A stretch of 64,000 nt of DNA from Morganella sibonii (lineage in GTDB: Bacteria; Pseudomonadota; Gammaproteobacteria; Enterobacterales; Enterobacteriaceae), in NCBI RefSeq assembly GCF_040560245.1, contig NZ_JAKMWP010000007.1. One strand, written 5' to 3'. The translations under genes and the position numbers were made by a program. Below, one piece after another: positions 9,281 to 17,911 of this stretch. Under the pieces are notes generated by a model, which had not been told where the DNA came from, did no database searches, and saw only the letters and a program-made list of their open reading frames with translations. Numbering within the stretch: position 1 is the first letter of the stretch; the number at the start of each line of letters is the position of its first letter.

Positions 9281-10468
9281 TTATAAAATACGTTTACGTG
9301 CGTTTTTCAGCAGCTGCTCAAGAACCAGGGCCGGCTGCGGGAATTTGCGGGCCAGAATCATGGCGGAGATGATATACGGCTTCCAGCTGGCTTCTTTGTA
9401 AGTGGCGATGCGGTATTTTTCGAATACAGCTTCTTCCACTTCGCCTTCCTTACAGGAAACGCCGGTGATATCCGCAGGCAGACAGTGCATGTACAGCGCT
9501 TCGCCGCCTTTGGTCAGCTTCATCATCTCTTCAGTGCAGTGCCAGTCTTTGTGGTTGGCGTTCTGTGCCAGGCAGCGCTGCTCAAGGGCTTTCAGGCCGT
9601 CATGGTCATTGGCGCGCAGCAGTTCGGTACGGGTTTCCATGACTTTGTAAGGCGCCCAGGATTTCGGATACACGATATCCGCATCTTTGAACGCTTCTTC
9701 CATCGACGTCACCTGCTTAAAGCTGCCGCCGGATTGTCTGGCGTTATTTTTCGCCACATCGATAACGTCAGGGATCAGGTCATAACCTTCCGGATGCGCC
9801 AGGGTGACATCCATACCGTAACGGGTCATCAGACCAATGATGCCCTGTGGTACAGACAGCGGTTTACCGTAGCTTGGTGAATACGCCCAGGTCATGGCGA
9901 TTTTTTTGCCTTTCAGGTTTTCCAGTGAACCGAAGTGCTCACGTAACCAGGCCAGGTCAGCCATAGACTGTGTCGGGTGGTCGATATCGCACTGGAGGTT
10001 AACCAGTGCAGGACGCTGCGGCAGTACGCCTTCTTCAAAACCTTCATCCAGTGCCGCGCCCACTTCACGCATATAGGCGTTACCGGCGCCGAGGTACATA
10101 TCATCACGGATACCGATAGCATCCGCGCAGAATGAAATCATGTTGGCCGTTTCACGTACGGTTTCACCGTGGGCAATCTGTGACTTACCTTCGTCGAGGT
10201 CCTGCTGGGCCAGGCCGAGCATATTCAGTGCAGAGGCATAAGAGAAACGGGTACGGGTGGAGTTGTCACGGAAAACAGAGATGCCGAGGCCATTTGTGAA
10301 TACGTTGGTTGCGATGTTATCGGCACGCAGCCCTTTCAGTGCGGCTGCAATATCAAGCACCATCGTCAGTTCATCCTGACTCTGTTCCCAGGTAAGTAAA
10401 AAATCCTTCTGATGAAGATTCGATTTCAGTCTGGCGATATCTTTCAATAATTCATTAACGTTTTTCAT
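9281..10468 (-). CDS. ygeW: Knotted carbamoyltransferase YgeW
   Basis: A 395-residue member of the aspartate/ornithine carbamoyltransferase superfamily. The carbamoyl-phosphate motif S-T-R-T-R-F-S and the later M-H-C-L-P-A-D motif are intact. YgeW proteins do not use ornithine or aspartate; the current view is that they run in the catabolic direction, phosphorolysing a ureido compound (such as a carbamoylated diaminopropionate) to carbamoyl phosphate. First gene of the minus-strand operon, 72 nt behind a sigma-54 promoter, with AGGA before the ATG. Confidence 0.93.
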   Translation of the reverse strand: MKNVNELLKDIARLKSNLHQKDFLLTWEQSQDELTMVLDIAAALKGLRADNIATNVFTNGLGISVFRDNSTRTRFSYASALNMLGLAQQDLDEGKSQIAHGETVRETANMISFCADAIGIRDDMYLGAGNAYMREVGAALDEGFEEGVLPQRPALVNLQCDIDHPTQSMADLAWLREHFGSLENLKGKKIAMTWAYSPSYGKPLSVPQGIIGLMTRYGMDVTLAHPEGYDLIPDVIDVAKNNARQSGGSFKQVTSMEEAFKDADIVYPKSWAPYKVMETRTELLRANDHDGLKALEQRCLAQNANHKDWHCTEEMMKLTKGGEALYMHCLPADITGVSCKEGEVEEAVFEKYRIATYKEASWKPYIISAMILARKFPQPALVLEQLLKNARKRIL

Positions 10469-10550
10469 CTTTAAATCCTATGTGAAATGACCGGTGACAA
10501 TTGAATATGCAGTGAGAAGAAGGCATTTCTGCATGTGTACTGTGACTATT

Positions 10551-10568
10551 AACAATAAGCATGCCAAA
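10551..10568 (-). promoter_or_regulatory. Sigma-54 (-24/-12) promoter of the ygeW operon
   Basis: On the minus strand the sequence reads TTTGGCATGCTTATTGTT: GG at -24 (10565-10564), ten bases, then GT at -12. It matches the consensus YTGGCACG-N4-TTGCW at 7 of 8 and 4 of 5 fixed positions. Predicted start of transcription about 10540. The adjacent, divergent ygeV encodes a sigma-54 activator. Confidence 0.8.
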
Positions 10569-10698
10569 TCAGCCGGAATGATCTGCCGGGGGGGAAACGC
10601 AGGGCGGAATCGGGAGGGTGATCACAATTATCAGGGCGTAATGACCTGTTTATGTGTGACAAATACGAATAAATCTTATTTTCATCAGCGGCGAAAAG

Positions 10699-10719
10699 TC
10701 ACCGGAGTCAGACCGGTGA
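10699..10719. promoter_or_regulatory. Inverted repeat upstream of ygeW, possible activator site
   Basis: Arms TCACCGG (10699-10705) and CCGGTGA (10713-10719) with a 7-bp spacer, about 145 bp upstream of the -24 element of ygeW, a normal distance for an enhancer site. No copy was found in front of xdhA, so a link with YgeV is uncertain. Confidence 0.35.
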
Positions 10720-10750
10720 GAGAGCAGAACCACCGGAACCGGGGCCAGAA

Positions 10751-10786
10751 TGATAAACAGCCGGGCGGATTTATCATATTGATAAA
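10751..10786. promoter_or_regulatory. TGATAAA/TTTATCA cluster between ygeW and ygeV, possible YgeV site
   Basis: A palindrome TTTATCA-TAT-TGATAAA (10770-10786) with a further TGATAAA at 10751-10757. Its centre TCATATTGA recurs in a palindrome upstream of xdhA (17891-17911). Related GTGATAAA and TTGATAAA words occur at about 10863 and 10913, nearer to ygeV. Confidence 0.4.
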
Positions 10787-11003
10787 ATAGAGTGACGGAG
10801 ATTCCAGTTTCATTATCAAATCTGAAGAAAAGTGTGATTTTTGTACATACGTTGGAGTTTCGGTGATAAAAATCTGGCAGTCTCGTGCTATCAGCGGGTG
10901 GTAATTCAGCCTGTTGATAAATAACTATAATAAAATCAATAAATTGTCGCGTTATGTACTTTCTTTTAGTTATGTCGTTTTAAGAGCATAGGAAGTCGTA
11001 AGC

Positions 11004-12854
11004 ATGATTACTGAAAAATCACTATCTGTACTGATGCAGATACAGCCGACGATTGTTCACTTCAGCAAGATGCTCGCCAGTGTGTTACAGCTTGATGTTG
11101 AAATCGTTGATGACAAACTGACAAGGATTGCCGGAACGGGGCTGTTTAACCAGCACCTCGGACATCGTCTGACCAATAATTCCCAGCTGCTCCGCTATGT
11201 GCTGGACACCAAAAAAGAAAAGATCGTCACGCACTCCTGTTTTGATCCGCTCTGTATGAATTGTGCGGATAAAGATAACTGCAAGGAGAAAGCGTTTATC
11301 GGTACACCGATCATTTTTCAGGATCGCTGTATCGGGGTGATCAGCCTGGTGGCCGTCACATCCGAACAGCAGGAGCGTATCCGGGATAACATCCATGACT
11401 TCTCGGATTATGTGCAGCATATTTCCAATATTTTTGTTGCCAAACTGCTGGATGAACAGGAAGGGCGTAATGCCTCGCAGAAGGTATTACTGAGCCTGAT
11501 AGAGTTTATGGATCAGGGCGTTCTGATCCTGGATGAGGCAAATCATCTGAAATTTGCCAATCCGCATGCTCTGAAAATCCTCAGTGTCCCGTACGAGAAG
11601 ATTTCCGGCAAAACCATTGCCATCCGTCCGCTGACCTATTTCAAAAGTCTGAACCGCGGGCATTTGCAGCATATTGTCTCCTGGGAAGGGGAGAGCAATA
11701 TTATTATCGGACAGCTTCATGTGGTTAACGGCTGTCAGATGTTCCTGATGGCGTTCCATCAGTCTCATGCGGCGATTGATATGAATGAAGTGCGCCGCGA
11801 TGAAAACGGATTGATGATTGAACATCTGGTCGGGGAATCCGAGCCTATCCGTCAGCTGAAACACCTGATTTCCCGTGTGGCACCGAGTCCGTCGAGTATT
11901 CTGGTCACCGGCGAAAGCGGCACCGGGAAGGAAGTGGTGGCACGGGCAATTCACAAACTGAGTAACCGCAGTGAAAAACCGTTTATCGCCATCAACTGTG
12001 CGGCGATACCGGAGCAGTTACTGGAAAGTGAATTATTCGGCTATGTGAAAGGCGCCTTTACCGGTGCATCCGCCAACGGAAAACAGGGTCTGATCCAGGC
12101 GGCGGATAAAGGTACGCTGTTCCTTGATGAAATCGGCGATATGCCGCTGATTGTTCAGGCAAAATTATTACGTGCGATAGAATCACGTGAAGTGCAGCCG
12201 ATTGGCTCAAGCCGGACAATTCCGGTGGATATCCGGATTGTTTCCGCGACCAACCAGAATCTGGAGCAGTTTGTCAGCGAAGGCAAATTCCGCGAGGATC
12301 TCTATTACCGCCTCAATGTTATCCCGATTGCCCTGCCGCCGCTGCGTGAGCGTTACGGTGACGTGGAACTGCTGGTGCACCATTTCCTCAATGTGCATAC
12401 CAAGCGCCTCGGCCTGGTGTATCCGGGGATTTCGGATGAAGTGATGGCGGTCATTAATGCATGGCCGTGGCCGGGTAACCTGCGTGAACTGAGTAACCTG
12501 ATGGAATATCTGGTTAACGTGGTGCCGCCGGGAGAAGTGATTGATATCTCGCTGCTTCCGCCGAACTTCGCCAGACATGCGGGACAGATGATAAGCGGGA
12601 CGGCCGCACCGGTTCAGAATACCGGGGATATCCACCGCAGTGAAATTACCATTCCGGCCAGAAGCGTACCCGCGGCAGCAGCGGATGAGGACCCGGCACT
12701 GCACGGGGAAACCATGCTGGAAGAGATGGAAAAACAGATGATCCGCGAGGCACTGCAACGCTATGACAATAAACGTCAGGCGGCAGAAGAACTGGGGATC
12801 GGTATCGCCACGCTGTACCGGAAGATTAAAAAGTACGAGTTATCCGCCGGGTAG
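11004..12854 (+). CDS. ygeV: Sigma-54-dependent transcriptional activator YgeV
   Basis: Enhancer-binding protein of 616 residues. An N-terminal sensory part (about 1-170, with a C-x2-C-x4-C cluster near C-M-N-C-A-D-K-D-N-C) is followed by a PAS-like segment (about 160-265), the AAA+ domain (Walker A G-E-S-G-T-G-K-E, sigma-54 contact loop G-A-F-T-G-A, Walker B L-F-L-D-E-I-G) and a Fis-type helix-turn-helix at the end (A-A-E-E-L-G-I-G-I-A-T-L-Y-R-K-I-K). The cysteines suggest metal, redox or Fe-S sensing, which is inference. Divergent from ygeW, whose promoter is sigma-54 type. Probable target operons: ygeW onward and xdhABC. Confidence 0.92.
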   Translation: MITEKSLSVLMQIQPTIVHFSKMLASVLQLDVEIVDDKLTRIAGTGLFNQHLGHRLTNNSQLLRYVLDTKKEKIVTHSCFDPLCMNCADKDNCKEKAFIGTPIIFQDRCIGVISLVAVTSEQQERIRDNIHDFSDYVQHISNIFVAKLLDEQEGRNASQKVLLSLIEFMDQGVLILDEANHLKFANPHALKILSVPYEKISGKTIAIRPLTYFKSLNRGHLQHIVSWEGESNIIIGQLHVVNGCQMFLMAFHQSHAAIDMNEVRRDENGLMIEHLVGESEPIRQLKHLISRVAPSPSSILVTGESGTGKEVVARAIHKLSNRSEKPFIAINCAAIPEQLLESELFGYVKGAFTGASANGKQGLIQAADKGTLFLDEIGDMPLIVQAKLLRAIESREVQPIGSSRTIPVDIRIVSATNQNLEQFVSEGKFREDLYYRLNVIPIALPPLRERYGDVELLVHHFLNVHTKRLGLVYPGISDEVMAVINAWPWPGNLRELSNLMEYLVNVVPPGEVIDISLLPPNFARHAGQMISGTAAPVQNTGDIHRSEITIPARSVPAAAADEDPALHGETMLEEMEKQMIREALQRYDNKRQAAEELGIGIATLYRKIKKYELSAG

Positions 12855-12880
12855 CAGTAAGCGGAAGAAGAATGTGTGCC

Positions 12881-12913
12881 AAAGCCGCACGGAAGTTACC
12901 GTGCGGCTTTTTT
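12881..12913 (+). terminator. Rho-independent terminator after ygeV
   Basis: Stem AAAGCCGCACGG / CCGTGCGGCTTT with loop AAGTTA, followed by further T residues. Lies between convergent ygeV and the nitroreductase gene. Confidence 0.88.
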
Positions 12914-12916
12914 GTA

Positions 12917-13570
12917 TCAGATAACGGTCATGATCTGCTCTTCCGGCAGGCGCGATTTCGGCAGTACGGCGTTAAAGTCATCCTCTTTGCGGTAACCGAG
13001 CGACACAACAGCCACCGGTGCCAGCCCTTTGGCAGACAAACCAAATTCGGTATTCAGGGTATCAAAATCCATCCCTTCCATCGGAACGGCATCCACACCC
13101 AGTGCGGACGCACCCAGCAGTAATGTCCCCATGTTCAGGAAAACCTGTTTTGCCGCCCAGTGCGGCAGATCACCGAGTGTCTCTTTATGGAGATTAACAA
13201 AGAAAGTCCGGCCGCCGTTATTCATTGCTTTGTGCTCCGGCGTGGCGTAACGGCCGTCTTTGTCTTCCTGCTCCAGCACGCTGTTCATGTAGGCTTCATC
13301 AACATCTGTTTTTGCGCACAGCAGCACAACGTGAGAGGCATCAGTTATTTTTGCGGTATTAAATTCAAAGCCCGGACGCGTGGATGCCGCGATCCGGTTT
13401 TTTCCTTCCTCACTGGCCGCAATAATAAAATGCCACGGCTGGATATTGACGCTGGACGGACTGTAGCGCAGCAATGTCTTGATACTGTTCATCACCTCAT
13501 CACTGATTTTTTTCGCCGGATCGAATGATTTGGTGGAATAACGCTGCATTACAGCCTGAGTGATGGTCAT
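12917..13570 (-). CDS. nfsB: Oxygen-insensitive NAD(P)H nitroreductase / dihydropteridine reductase (NfsB family)
   Basis: FMN enzyme of 217 residues that reduces nitroaromatics, quinones and flavins by two electrons. The R-Y-S-T-K-S-F-D start, S-P-S-S-V-N-I-Q-P-W-H-F FMN-binding motif and P-M-E-G-M-D near the end are those of NfsB. Divergent from an HxlR-type regulator gene with 97 bp between the start codons, a common arrangement in which the regulator controls the reductase. A role in the purine cluster is not indicated; it seems inserted between ygeV and xdhC. Confidence 0.9.
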   Translation of the reverse strand: MTITQAVMQRYSTKSFDPAKKISDEVMNSIKTLLRYSPSSVNIQPWHFIIAASEEGKNRIAASTRPGFEFNTAKITDASHVVLLCAKTDVDEAYMNSVLEQEDKDGRYATPEHKAMNNGGRTFFVNLHKETLGDLPHWAAKQVFLNMGTLLLGASALGVDAVPMEGMDFDTLNTEFGLSAKGLAPVAVVSLGYRKEDDFNAVLPKSRLPEEQIMTVI

Positions 13571-13667
13571 GATGATGTCCTTATAAGGTAATTTACATTA
13601 ATTGGCGCAATGATAAACTACGATATGTTTTTAACAAGTACGTACATTTTTGGTATATAGGTACAAA
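13571..13667. promoter_or_regulatory. Divergent promoter region nfsB / hxlR-type gene
   Basis: AT-rich 97-bp region between two divergent start codons. The palindrome GTACGTAC at 13638-13645 and a nearby GTATATAGGTAC are plausible binding sites for the HxlR-type protein; no promoter hexamers are clear. Confidence 0.35.
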
Positions 13668-14039
13668 ATGGATACTGTCAGAAAGACGCGTTATGAATCG
13701 TATGCCTATGAAGCCTGTCCGGTTGAGGCAACACTGGAAATGATGGGCGGAAAGGGCAAGGGAATGATCCTTTACCATCTGATAAGCGGCACCAAACGCT
13801 TTAACGAATTGAAACGGCTCCTGATATTTATTACCCCGCGTATGCTGACAAAACAGTTACGGGAGCTTGAGATGGCGGGGCTTGTCCACCGTAAGGTTTA
13901 TGCGGAGGTGCCGCCGAAAGTGGAATACAGCCTGACGGACGCCGGGCAGTCGCTGGTGCCGATCTTACTGATGCTGAAAAGCTGGGGGGAAGAGCATGCC
14001 CTGCCGGTGCTTTTGCAGCAGCAGACACCGCAACCCTGA
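13668..14039 (+). CDS. HxlR-family winged-helix transcriptional regulator
   Basis: A 123-residue one-domain regulator. C-P-V-E-A-T-L-E-M-M-G-G-K-G-K opens the HxlR fold, followed by R-F-N-E-L-K-R-L-L-I-F-I-T-P-R-M-L-T-K-Q-L-R-E-L-E-M-A-G-L (recognition helix) and the wing R-K-V-Y-A-E-V-P-P-K-V-E-Y-S-L-T-D-A-G. The single early cysteine is the redox or electrophile sensor in several relatives (QorR, HypR, YodB), which fits control of the divergent nitroreductase. Start set at ATG 13668; an in-frame TTG at 13650 has no better ribosome site. Confidence 0.85.
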   Translation: MDTVRKTRYESYAYEACPVEATLEMMGGKGKGMILYHLISGTKRFNELKRLLIFITPRMLTKQLRELEMAGLVHRKVYAEVPPKVEYSLTDAGQSLVPILLMLKSWGEEHALPVLLQQQTPQP

Positions 14040-14068
14040 CGCCGGGCGCGGTATCTGTTTTCTGCGGT

Positions 14069-14548
14069 TTACTGATTTCGCTGGAGTTTATCCGTTGCAT
14101 TGGCAACCATCTGATAACCGGTGCAGCGGCACAGGTTACCGGCCAGGCCGTGGCGGATCTGACGGATGGTCAGAGTCTGCCCTTTGTGTTTTTCCAGCAG
14201 GGCGGTGGTCATCATAATCAGGCCGGGGGTGCAGAACCCGCACTGTACCGCGCCGCTGTCCGCATATGCCTGCTGTACCGCAGACGGTTTCCCGTGTTTC
14301 ATCTCACCTTCGGCGGTACGGATTTGCTTACCGTCTGCCCAGACCGCCAGATAGAGGCAGGTATCCACCGCGATACCGTCGATAAGCACCGTACAGGCAC
14401 CGCATTCACCGACAGAACAGCCGTGTTTGACACTGATAAGCCCCTGTTCACGCAGGACGTCCGATAACCGGGCCGCCGGTGATACTGTCAGTTCCCGCAG
14501 CTGCCCGTTCAGTGTGCAGCTGATGGTTTTCCATTCTTTGATATTCAT
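14069..14548 (-). CDS. xdhC: Xanthine dehydrogenase 2Fe-2S subunit XdhC
   Basis: Small iron-sulfur subunit of a three-subunit molybdenum hydroxylase, 159 residues. The plant-type 2Fe-2S centre is seen as C-S-V-G-E-C-G-A-C with a later C, and the second centre as C-G-F-C and C-R-C. Passes electrons from the molybdopterin subunit to the FAD subunit. Its start codon overlaps the xdhB stop (ATGA at 14545-14548), so translation is coupled. Last gene of xdhA-xdhB-xdhC. Confidence 0.94.
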   Translation of the reverse strand: MNIKEWKTISCTLNGQLRELTVSPAARLSDVLREQGLISVKHGCSVGECGACTVLIDGIAVDTCLYLAVWADGKQIRTAEGEMKHGKPSAVQQAYADSGAVQCGFCTPGLIMMTTALLEKHKGQTLTIRQIRHGLAGNLCRCTGYQMVANATDKLQRNQ

Positions 14549-15423
14549 GCGATTTTTTCTCCCGTACGTTCAGCCGCGGCGCGGATCACCCGTTCGCTCA
14601 GGACACGGATCAGGTGCAAACGAAACTCTTTTTCTGCCCGCCACGAGGTACGCGGGGCAACATCCTGCTCAATGGCCTGACTGACAGCTTTCAGGGTGTC
14701 TGCGGTGACCGGTTTCCCGATCGCGGCCGCTTCCGCGTGTTCACAGCGGACCGGCGTCGGTGCCGCAACGCCGAAAGCAAGGCGCAGTTCCTCAAAACGT
14801 CCTTCTCTGATATCACACAGCGCCGCGCAGTTAATGGTGGCGATATCCATCGCGCCGCGCATGGCATATTTGTAAGCGGCAGAGCCCTTATTGCGGTAAT
14901 TCTCCGGTGAAAAATGGAACGCAATCAGCAGTTCACCCGGTTCAAAGGCCACTTTTCCCGGCCCGGTATGGAAACCGCGCAGCGGTCTGCGGCGGATGCC
15001 GTCCGGGGTTGCGATTTCCAGTTCTGCCTGATAAATCAGTGACGGGCAGGCGGAGTCACCGCTGGTGGCGCCGTTACAGATATTGCCGCCGTAAGTGGCT
15101 ACGTTGCGGATCTGCGGTCCGGCAATCGTGGCTGCGGCTTCACTCAGCGCCGGCAGACACTGATTGATCACCGGGCTGTCAATCAGTTCGGAGAAGGTGG
15201 TCGCGGAGCCGATGCGGATATGTCCCGCCTCATCACAGCTGATCCCGCGCAGTTCCGGTAAATCATGGATATCAACAATATGACGGAAGCGTTCATTGAG
15301 GTGATGAAGCTGGATCAGCACATCCGTTCCGCCCGCCAGCAGTCTGGCCTGCGGATTGTCCGTCAGCAGTGAGACTGCGTGTGCGATACTCTCCGCGCGG
15401 TGATACGTTTCAAAATCATACAT
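14545..15423 (-). CDS. xdhB: Xanthine dehydrogenase FAD-binding subunit XdhB
   Basis: A 292-residue FAD subunit. L-L-A-G-G-T-D-V-L-I-Q and the second FAD motif N-V-A-T-Y-G-G-N-I-C-N-G-A-T-S-G-D are intact, and the C-terminal CO dehydrogenase flavoprotein domain is present. Receives electrons from the Fe-S subunit and passes them to NAD+ or another acceptor. Five bases separate it from xdhA and it overlaps xdhC by four. Confidence 0.94.
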   Translation of the reverse strand: MYDFETYHRAESIAHAVSLLTDNPQARLLAGGTDVLIQLHHLNERFRHIVDIHDLPELRGISCDEAGHIRIGSATTFSELIDSPVINQCLPALSEAAATIAGPQIRNVATYGGNICNGATSGDSACPSLIYQAELEIATPDGIRRRPLRGFHTGPGKVAFEPGELLIAFHFSPENYRNKGSAAYKYAMRGAMDIATINCAALCDIREGRFEELRLAFGVAAPTPVRCEHAEAAAIGKPVTADTLKAVSQAIEQDVAPRTSWRAEKEFRLHLIRVLSERVIRAAAERTGEKIA

Positions 15424-15428
15424 GGCAG

Positions 15429-17735
15429 TTACCCCCTGATAAGCCCGGCATTGACAAATTCCCGGTACAGCCGTTTTGGTGTCAGCGGGATAGTATTGAC
15501 AGAAATCCCCGTCGCCATGCGCAGGGCATTACGGATAGCGGCCGCCGGTGAAATAATCGGCGGTTCGCCCAGGGATTTATGGCCGTAGGCGGACTGCGGC
15601 TCGTAGGTTTCGACAAACCCGCACTCCAGATCCGGCAGGTCAACCATGGTCGGCATCTTGTAGTCGAGCAGATTCGGGTTATGGACAACCCCGGATTTTT
15701 CGTTGATCAGCATCTCTTCAAACAACGCCCAGCCAATCCCCATTCCCATCCCGCCGTGAACCTGGCCTTCTGCCAGCTGCGGATTCAGAATACGGCCGGA
15801 GTCGTGCATATTAATGATCCGGTTTATGGTTATCTGACACATCGGAATATCCACGGTGATATCGACAAAGGTACAGCCGAACGCCGGCGGGTTGGTCTGT
15901 GTTTTGTGAGAGGATTCGGCAGAAAGCTGACCGCCGATTTCCTGATGATAAAAACTGTGCATAGCCACTTCCGCGACGGTGGTGACAACCACATCCGGCT
16001 GTGCCTCAAGCACCACATTGCCGTCAAGAATAGTCATATTAAAGGCGGCCTGATGTGTCATCAGCGAGGCGTGATCGAGTATTTTCTGCCGCAGTGACAG
16101 CGCCGCTTCTTTCAGTGCCGGTGCGGTGACATAACTCTGCCGTGACGCGAAGGCGCCGGGATCAAACGGGGTGATATCGGTATCCTGGGTGGAGATCATC
16201 TGAATGGTACTGACCGGCACACCGAGGGTTTCCGCCACCATCTGTGAGAACACGGTATCCGAGCCCTGACCGATCTCCGTTGCACCGACCTGCACATTGA
16301 TATTGCCGTCCTGGTTCATCAGCAGACGGGCACTGGCGATTTCCACACCGACCGGATAGGTATTGGATGAATAACTGAAGCAGGCCACGCCGACACCCCG
16401 GCGGATATCCCCGCGTGTTGCCAGTGCTTCCGCTTTGCGTTCATCCCAGCCGAACAATTCTTTACCGCGCTCCAGGCACTCAATCAGCCCTGCACTGTAA
16501 ATGGTTTTTTTATTAACCGGATTACAGTCTCCTGACCGTGCCGCATTGCGCAGACGGATATCCACCGGGTCGATATTCAGCTGTGCGGCGGCATCATCCA
16601 TCAGGCATTCGAGAGCAAATGTGACCTGCGGGGCACCGTAGCCGCGCATTGCCCCCGCTGACGGGTAGTTGGTATAGACGGTGGCGGCGGAATAGCCGTA
16701 ATCGCAGCGCGGATAAAGATACGGGATCTTATTACCGCCGGCGGCGGCAATTGAGTGTCCGTGAGAGGCATAGCCGCCGGTATTGGACAGCACATCAAGA
16801 TGATAGCCGTTCAGGGTGCCGTCAGCGGTCAGTCCCATTTCCGCATCAATATGAAAGGCGTGACGGGTGCGGGAGGCAAAGAAGCACTCTTCGCGGCTCA
16901 GTTCCACTTTCACCGGAATACCGCCGAGTTTCAGGGTCAGCCAGGCTGCCATCGGCTCTTCCAGCACATCCTGTTTGTTGCCGAATCCCCCGCCGATATA
17001 AGGCTTAATCACCCTGATATGCGACCACGGTATATCCAGCGCCTGACCTGTCACACGGCGGACAATGTGCGGGATTTGTGTGCTCGACACCACGGAAATC
17101 TTATTCTCCGCCTCCTGCCAGGCATAACAGGTGACGCCTTCCATATGGCAGTGCTGGACAACCGGGGTATCAAAATGGCCGCGGAACTGAAACGGTGACT
17201 GACTGACCGTCGCTCTGGCACTCTCCGCATTGATGGCTGTGCGTTTCAGCAGGTTACCGCTGCTGTGGATTGGCGGGGCATCTGCGGCCAGCGCCGCTGC
17301 CGGTGAGGTGATAACCGGCAGTTCGTCATAAGTGACGCTGACAAGCGCCGCCGCTTTTTCGGCGGTCAGTTCATCGCGGGCAACCACAATCGCCACACCA
17401 TCACCGTGATGGCGCACATGGCGGTTCAGCAGCAGGCGGTCTGCCACATCCCGTTTAGACGGCTCCAGGGACCAGGCGTGACCGGCGGTGGCGAACGGGA
17501 TCTGCGGTACGTCATCACAGGTAAATACCGCGACCACGCCCGGCATGGCCAGCGCCCGGGAGGTATCAACGGAGGTCACTGTCCCGTGAGCAATAGTGCT
17601 GCGGACATATTTGGCGTAGTGCATACCCGGCATCGGCAGATCATCCGTGTAGCGCGCCCGCCCTGATGTTTTGCTCAGGGCATCAACGCGCAGGTAAGGT
17701 GTACCCAGCACGCGTTTTCCGACTGCTTCAGACAT
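15429..17735 (-). CDS. xdhA: Xanthine dehydrogenase molybdopterin-binding subunit XdhA
   Basis: Catalytic subunit of 768 residues, slightly longer than E. coli XdhA. Molybdopterin motifs in order: G-G-G-F-G-N-K, R-G-Y-G-A-P-Q, E-I-G-Q-G-S-D-T and G-A-F-A-S-R-Q-S-Y-V; the active-site glutamate lies in S-L-G-E-P-P near the end. The complex hydroxylates (or, in reverse, reduces) purines such as hypoxanthine, xanthine or urate. First gene of the xdhABC operon, about 35 nt behind a sigma-54 promoter. With ygeW-ygeY-hyuA it makes up a purine breakdown cluster. Exact substrate is not deducible. Confidence 0.94.
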   Translation of the reverse strand: MSEAVGKRVLGTPYLRVDALSKTSGRARYTDDLPMPGMHYAKYVRSTIAHGTVTSVDTSRALAMPGVVAVFTCDDVPQIPFATAGHAWSLEPSKRDVADRLLLNRHVRHHGDGVAIVVARDELTAEKAAALVSVTYDELPVITSPAAALAADAPPIHSSGNLLKRTAINAESARATVSQSPFQFRGHFDTPVVQHCHMEGVTCYAWQEAENKISVVSSTQIPHIVRRVTGQALDIPWSHIRVIKPYIGGGFGNKQDVLEEPMAAWLTLKLGGIPVKVELSREECFFASRTRHAFHIDAEMGLTADGTLNGYHLDVLSNTGGYASHGHSIAAAGGNKIPYLYPRCDYGYSAATVYTNYPSAGAMRGYGAPQVTFALECLMDDAAAQLNIDPVDIRLRNAARSGDCNPVNKKTIYSAGLIECLERGKELFGWDERKAEALATRGDIRRGVGVACFSYSSNTYPVGVEIASARLLMNQDGNINVQVGATEIGQGSDTVFSQMVAETLGVPVSTIQMISTQDTDITPFDPGAFASRQSYVTAPALKEAALSLRQKILDHASLMTHQAAFNMTILDGNVVLEAQPDVVVTTVAEVAMHSFYHQEIGGQLSAESSHKTQTNPPAFGCTFVDITVDIPMCQITINRIINMHDSGRILNPQLAEGQVHGGMGMGIGWALFEEMLINEKSGVVHNPNLLDYKMPTMVDLPDLECGFVETYEPQSAYGHKSLGEPPIISPAAAIRNALRMATGISVNTIPLTPKRLYREFVNAGLIRG

Positions 17736-17780
17736 TATTATTTCTCCGGTTTCAGGAAAAAGTAAGCATGTATAAAAACA

Positions 17781-17797
17781 AGCAATAAATACGCCAG
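17781..17797 (-). promoter_or_regulatory. Sigma-54 (-24/-12) promoter of xdhABC
   Basis: Minus strand reads CTGGCGTATTTATTGCT: GG at -24 (17795-17794), exactly ten bases, then GC at -12 (17783-17782), with the full CTGGC and TTGCT boxes. Predicted start about 17770, 35 nt before the xdhA ATG. Confidence 0.82.
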
Positions 17798-17890
17798 CAG
17801 AGAGAAAAACAGTAAGTTATCGGGGGATTTGTGACTGAGGTAAAAAAAATAAGAGGAGCAGGCAGAGAACAGCGGATTTTCCTGCCGGTC

Positions 17891-17911
17891 TTTCTCTCAT
17901 ATTGAGAGAAA
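17891..17911. promoter_or_regulatory. Palindrome upstream of xdhA, probable activator (YgeV) binding site
   Basis: Perfect arms TTTCTCTCA and TGAGAGAAA with a TAT spacer, centred about 106 bp upstream of the -24 element. The core TCATATTGA is shared with the palindrome at 10770-10786 between ygeW and ygeV. Confidence 0.55.

Noticed and set aside
10872..10888. Possible sigma-54 promoter TGGCAGTCTCGTGCT before ygeV
   Set aside because: The spacing between GG and GC is nine bases, not ten.
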